18,695 nucleotides of DNA, taken from an uncultured Eubacteriales bacterium. GTDB taxonomy: Bacteria > Bacillota > Clostridia > Oscillospirales > Oscillospiraceae. Of this stretch, positions 14,032-18,695 are shown in pieces; the stretch's first letter is position 1; each line of letters opens with the position of its first letter. Below the pieces are notes generated by a model. That model ran no database searches, was not told where the DNA came from, and saw nothing but the letters and a program-made list of their open reading frames with translations. The DNA is taken from NCBI GenBank assembly GCA_949744025.1, contig CATJWA010000192.1:1-18695 (forward strand). Direction: 5' to 3'. The position numbers were made by a program, and so were the translations under genes.

Positions 14032-14931
14032 ATGCTCTTGTTTCTGCTGTGCCTCGCGCTGACGGTGATTATCGCGGTGCTGGCGGTGAAAATACATCTC
14101 GTGCACATCTCCGTCGAGGAGATAATTCATCAGCTTGACGAGAGGCTGTACACGGATACCAACACGCTCATAAGCCTGTCCTCCCGCGACCGCTATATGC
14201 GCCGCCTTGCCGTTGTGCTCAACCTTCAGCTCCGTCAGCTCCGGCGCGAGCGCCAACGACTGCAAAGCGGCGATGTCGAGCTGCGCGATGCCGTGGTCAA
14301 TGTCTCACACGACCTGCGCACGCCGCTGACGGCGATACGCGGCTATCTGGACCTTCTCCGCCGCGAGGAGAAGTCTGAAAACGCGGAGCGTTACCTTTCC
14401 ATCATAGAAAACCGCGCAGAGGCCCTCACGCGTCTGACTGAGGAGCTTTTCCGCTACTCTATTGTCGCCTCCGGAGAAAACAGTCTTAAGCTCGAGTGCG
14501 TCAGCCTCAATACAGCACTTGAGGAGAGCCTTTCTGCTTACTACGGCGCGCTGAAATCCGCCGGTATCAGCCCCGAGGTGTCCGCTCCGGACGAAAGAGT
14601 TGTGCGCCGGCTTGACCGCGCCGCACTCTCGCGTGTCTTTGGCAACATCATCAGCAACGCGGTAAAATACAGCTCCGGAGACTTGACTATAAGCCTCTCC
14701 TCCAACGGTGAGATAGTCTTTGCCAACAGCGCGCCGGGCTTGAGTGAAATTCAGGCCGGCCGCCTGTTCGACCGCTTCTATACCGTTGAGGACGGCCAGA
14801 AATCCACGGGTCTGGGACTTTCCATAGCCAGAGCCCTAACCGAGCAGATGGGGGGCGCAATAAGTGCGGTATATTCTGACGGAATTTTGAGTATACATGT
14901 GCTGTTTCCTGAAAAAAGCGCTGGGAATTAG
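14032..14931 (+). CDS. Sensor histidine kinase with minimal input domain
   Basis: 299 residues: a single N-terminal hydrophobic helix (about 1-20), a short cytoplasmic linker rich in charged heptads (about 26-85), a dimerisation/phosphoacceptor helix with NVSHDLRTPLTAIRGYLDLL (His93), and a HATPase domain with the N-box FGNIISNAVKYS (about 203-214), the F-box LFDRFY and the G2 box STGLGLSIA (258-266). The G1 box is degenerate (ANSAPG). There is no extracellular sensor domain, as in intramembrane-sensing kinases that take their signal from a partner ABC transporter. AGGTGG precedes the ATG. It presumably phosphorylates the response regulator at 11477-12142. Its stop codon lies in the loop of the shared terminator. 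Confidence 0.92.
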   Translation: MLLFLLCLALTVIIAVLAVKIHLVHISVEEIIHQLDERLYTDTNTLISLSSRDRYMRRLAVVLNLQLRQLRRERQRLQSGDVELRDAVVNVSHDLRTPLTAIRGYLDLLRREEKSENAERYLSIIENRAEALTRLTEELFRYSIVASGENSLKLECVSLNTALEESLSAYYGALKSAGISPEVSAPDERVVRRLDRAALSRVFGNIISNAVKYSSGDLTISLSSNGEIVFANSAPGLSEIQAGRLFDRFYTVEDGQKSTGLGLSIARALTEQMGGAISAVYSDGILSIHVLFPEKSAGN

Positions 14932-14947
14932 AATCCCAGCGCTTTTT
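14913..14947. terminator. Bidirectional terminator between the kinase gene and valS
   Basis: AAAAAGCGCTGGGA (14913-14926) and TCCCAGCGCTTTTT (14934-14947) form a perfect 14-bp stem with a 7-nt loop. The A-tract and T-tract flanks give a U-run in both directions, and the ends of the two converging genes lie within a few bases, so one hairpin serves both. Confidence 0.92.
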
Positions 14948-14950
14948 CAC

Positions 14951-17572
<2,622 letters not shown>

Positions 17573-17592
17573 TTGTCGTCCCTCCCTGAATA

Positions 17593-17841
17593 ATAAAAAA
17601 CACCCTGAGACAAGTCTGTCTCAGGGCGGCGAAATATAAACCGCGGTACCACCTGAGTTCCGCACTAAACGCGGCGCTCTGACTCTGTAACGGGAGTACC
17701 CGTCCGAACCTACTCACCCTTCAGTCCGGCGGCTCCGAGCCGACCTTCGGCGGCGCTTCATGGAAGCTTGCAGCAAACGCTCCCTCTCTGGAAATCCACG
17801 CTTTACGCCTACTCCTGCTCATCACAGCCATTTTGAAATAC
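17593..17841 (-). ncRNA. T-box riboswitch leader of valS
   Basis: A leader of about 250 nt between the consensus promoter and valS. On the minus strand it has a Stem I region with a GAGTAGG kink-turn-like start (about 17805), AGAGAGG and GCTGCAAG distal elements, then the conserved T-box CAGGTGGTACCGCGG (about 17641-17655), which binds the uncharged tRNA acceptor end. It ends in a terminator hairpin: CCCTGAGACA pairs with TGTCTCAGGG (17603-17626) followed by a T-run (17595-17600). A candidate specifier codon is GTC (17744-17742, minus strand), a valine codon, in AAGGTCGGC before CGGAGC; this assignment comes from motif position only. Uncharged tRNA-Val should favour the antiterminator and allow valS transcription. 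Confidence 0.9.
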
Positions 17842-17847
17842 CCTGTT

Positions 17848-17876
17848 ATTATAAATACAGCGCAGTGATTTGTCAA
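17848..17876 (-). promoter_or_regulatory. Sigma-A promoter of valS
   Basis: On the minus strand TTGACA (17876-17871), 17 nt, TATAAT (17853-17848): a perfect consensus with ideal spacing. Strong constitutive initiation is typical when control is exerted downstream by a T-box. The expected start is near 17841. Confidence 0.92.
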
Positions 17877-17892
17877 CCTTAAATTCTGTGCC

Positions 17893-17921
17893 TTGCCCTC
17901 AATGGATGCCGATGCTATAAT
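17893..17921 (+). promoter_or_regulatory. Possible antisense promoter pointing into the EamA gene
   Basis: TTGCCC (17893-17898), 17 nt, TATAAT (17916-17921) on the plus strand. The -10 is perfect and the -35 has three matches. Transcription would run antisense to the EamA gene, which begins (3' end) at 17950. No plus-strand gene follows. Chance occurrence in an AT-rich gap is possible. Confidence 0.3.
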
Positions 17922-17949
17922 ATCCGCAGAACATATAATAAGGTCTGCA

Positions 17950-18375
17950 TTATTTGTTAATAATATACAGCCCCGCGAGGCACACGGCCATTCCCACAAT
18001 CTTGTTCGCCGTCAGCGCCTCCCTGTACAGCGCTAAGCCAACAAAAAGCAGGATAACAGCCAGAAACGCGCTCTGGACAATCTGCGCGGTGCTCACCGGC
18101 CAGCCGGCCCTATAAACACATATAAGCCCCACCTCAAGTCCTATGATAACGATTCCCAAGGCAAAAGGCGCCCAGTTCAGCTTCCTGTACTCGCTTATTA
18201 TGTTCTCTCCTCCACTCAGCGCGCAGTACAAAACAAACGATGCCAGAGCTCCGACAAGGTATGTAACCGTCAGCGAGGCAAATGGGTCAAGATTACCGGG
18301 AACTGATTTTGCACATATTTGATACAGTGTGTTGGCTACAACCACAAGTGCTATGGGCCATATGTATGCAAACAT
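17950..18375 (-). CDS. Single-domain EamA/DMT-superfamily membrane transporter
   Basis: 141-residue hydrophobic protein with five predicted helices (about 3-22, 33-52, 68-88, 98-116 and 122-139). The pattern NTLYQICAKSVP in the first helix, and the closing segment ALYREALTANKIVGMAVCLAGLYIIN, are typical of one EamA repeat, so it would need to dimerise or act as a half-size transporter like small multidrug resistance proteins. The frame is open upstream to 18474, but the start is ATG 18375: GGAGG lies 6 nt before it, and the promoter at 18453-18481 puts the transcript start downstream of 18474. Substrate unknown. Divergent from a second XRE regulator that could control it. Confidence 0.82.
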   Translation of the reverse strand: MFAYIWPIALVVVANTLYQICAKSVPGNLDPFASLTVTYLVGALASFVLYCALSGGENIISEYRKLNWAPFALGIVIIGLEVGLICVYRAGWPVSTAQIVQSAFLAVILLFVGLALYREALTANKIVGMAVCLAGLYIINK

Positions 18376-18446
18376 AAAATTCCTCCAATAAAGAAAATAG
18401 CCAGGCTTATAGCCTGACTTACGGTAGGTGCTCACCCGTTTATTTA
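18376..18446 (-). other. Structured 5' leader of the EamA gene
   Basis: About 70 nt from the predicted start to the ATG. On the minus strand it contains a pairing CGGGTGAGCACCTACCG followed by an 8-bp hairpin GTCAGGCT-ATA-AGCCTGGC (one G-U pair), then a T-rich run TATTTTCTTTATT just before the GGAGG. The second hairpin and U-rich tail look like a weak terminator or a ribosome-site control element. I do not recognise a named riboswitch class. Confidence 0.4.
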
Positions 18447-18452
18447 TGTGAT

Positions 18453-18481
18453 AATTTACCACCGCTCTTTTCAAAAGTCAA
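18453..18481 (-). promoter_or_regulatory. Promoter of the EamA gene
   Basis: On the minus strand TTGACT (18481-18476), 17 nt, TAAATT (18458-18453): -35 with one mismatch, -10 with two, ideal spacing. The expected start is near 18446. Confidence 0.7.
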
Positions 18482-18505
18482 GTTTTTTCACAAAATGTCC
18501 ATTTT

Positions 18506-18520
18506 GCAACCATCGGTTGC
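18506..18520. promoter_or_regulatory. Inverted repeat between the divergent EamA and XRE genes
   Basis: GCAACC-ATC-GGTTGC is a perfect 6-bp inverted repeat. It contains CAAC-N5-GTTG, the same arrangement seen at 11361-11373 near the first XRE gene. It lies upstream of the EamA -35 box, where a divergent XRE regulator could bind. Confidence 0.45.
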
Positions 18521-18593
18521 GGAAGTTCCAGCACTTGTTGGTGGAGCTTTTCCGCTCAACACGCTATGCTTTGCTTCGGGAGGTTAAAAGCGT

Positions 18594-18695
18594 ATGCTGT
18601 CTGAAAATATACACGCGCTCAGGCGGAAAAGCGGCCTGTCACAGGAGCGGCTGGCCGAAAAAATAGGCGTCTCGCGCCAGGCCATATCAAAATGG
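18594..18695 (+). CDS. XRE-family HTH regulator, 5' end only
   Basis: 34 codons to the window edge. After MLSENIHALRRKSG come LSQERLAEKI and the recognition helix VSRQAISKW, the standard Cro/C1-type HTH. GGGAGG precedes the ATG by about 9 nt. The recognition helix differs from that of the regulator at 10733-11260 by conservative changes only (SRQAISKW against SRQSVSKW). Truncated by the window, so any C-terminal domain is unseen. Likely regulator of itself and perhaps of the divergent EamA gene. Confidence 0.88.
   Translation, partial: MLSENIHALRRKSGLSQERLAEKIGVSRQAISKW

Noticed and set aside
18376..18474. N-terminal extension of the EamA protein starting at ATG 18474
   Set aside because: The predicted transcript begins near 18446, the extension is hydrophilic and unlike the family, and GGAGG is correctly placed for ATG 18375.

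Overview
The window looks like chromosomal DNA of a spore-forming Firmicute in class Clostridia. The evidence is an alpha/beta-type small acid-soluble spore protein start at the left edge, a Gram-positive style pyr operon that includes carAB, pyrK and pyrI, a T-box leader on valS, several consensus sigma-A promoters and GGAGG ribosome binding sites. The moderately high GC and the style of the accessory genes fit a gut Oscillospirales-type organism, but that placement is inference.

Layout. (1) 1-73 (-): 5' end of a spore-coat-DNA protein gene (SASP). (2) 305-10267 (+): one compact operon for de novo UMP synthesis, pyrC-carA-carB-pyrK-pyrD-pyrF-pyrE-pyrB-pyrI, driven by a near-perfect sigma-A promoter and closed by a strong bidirectional hairpin. 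Every enzyme from bicarbonate/glutamine to UMP is present, plus the ATCase regulatory chain. (3) 10266-11260 (-): an XRE regulator with membrane segments, apparently split into two overlapping reading frames. (4) 11413-14931 (+): an OmpR-type response regulator, an ABC-2 exporter (ATPase and permease) and a sensor kinase, arranged RR-ATPase-permease-HK, the typical layout of a peptide/antibiotic-sensing detoxification module. (5) 14951-17876 (-): valS with a T-box leader and its own consensus promoter. (6) 17950-18481 (-): a small single-domain EamA-type membrane transporter with a short structured leader. (7) 18594-18695 (+): start of another XRE regulator, divergent from the transporter and cut by the window edge.

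How the parts work together. Within the pyr operon, five of the eight internal gene junctions overlap or touch, so translational coupling is likely. The leader between promoter and pyrC is only about 39 nt, too short for a PyrR attenuator, and no pyrR is present; end-product control may therefore rest on the enzymes (CTP on PyrI, UMP on the CarB C-terminal domain) or on an unseen mechanism. The two-component/ABC block has three regularly spaced CTTAAC repeats just upstream of the transporter promoter, a plausible binding site for the linked response regulator. Both XRE genes have CAAC...GTTG inverted repeats upstream and share a very similar recognition helix.

I found no CRISPR array, tRNA, rRNA, insertion sequence or phage gene. 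Most of the window is well-described housekeeping biology. The less explained parts are the split membrane-anchored XRE regulator, the operator-like repeats, the un-attenuated pyr operon and the structured leader of the EamA gene.
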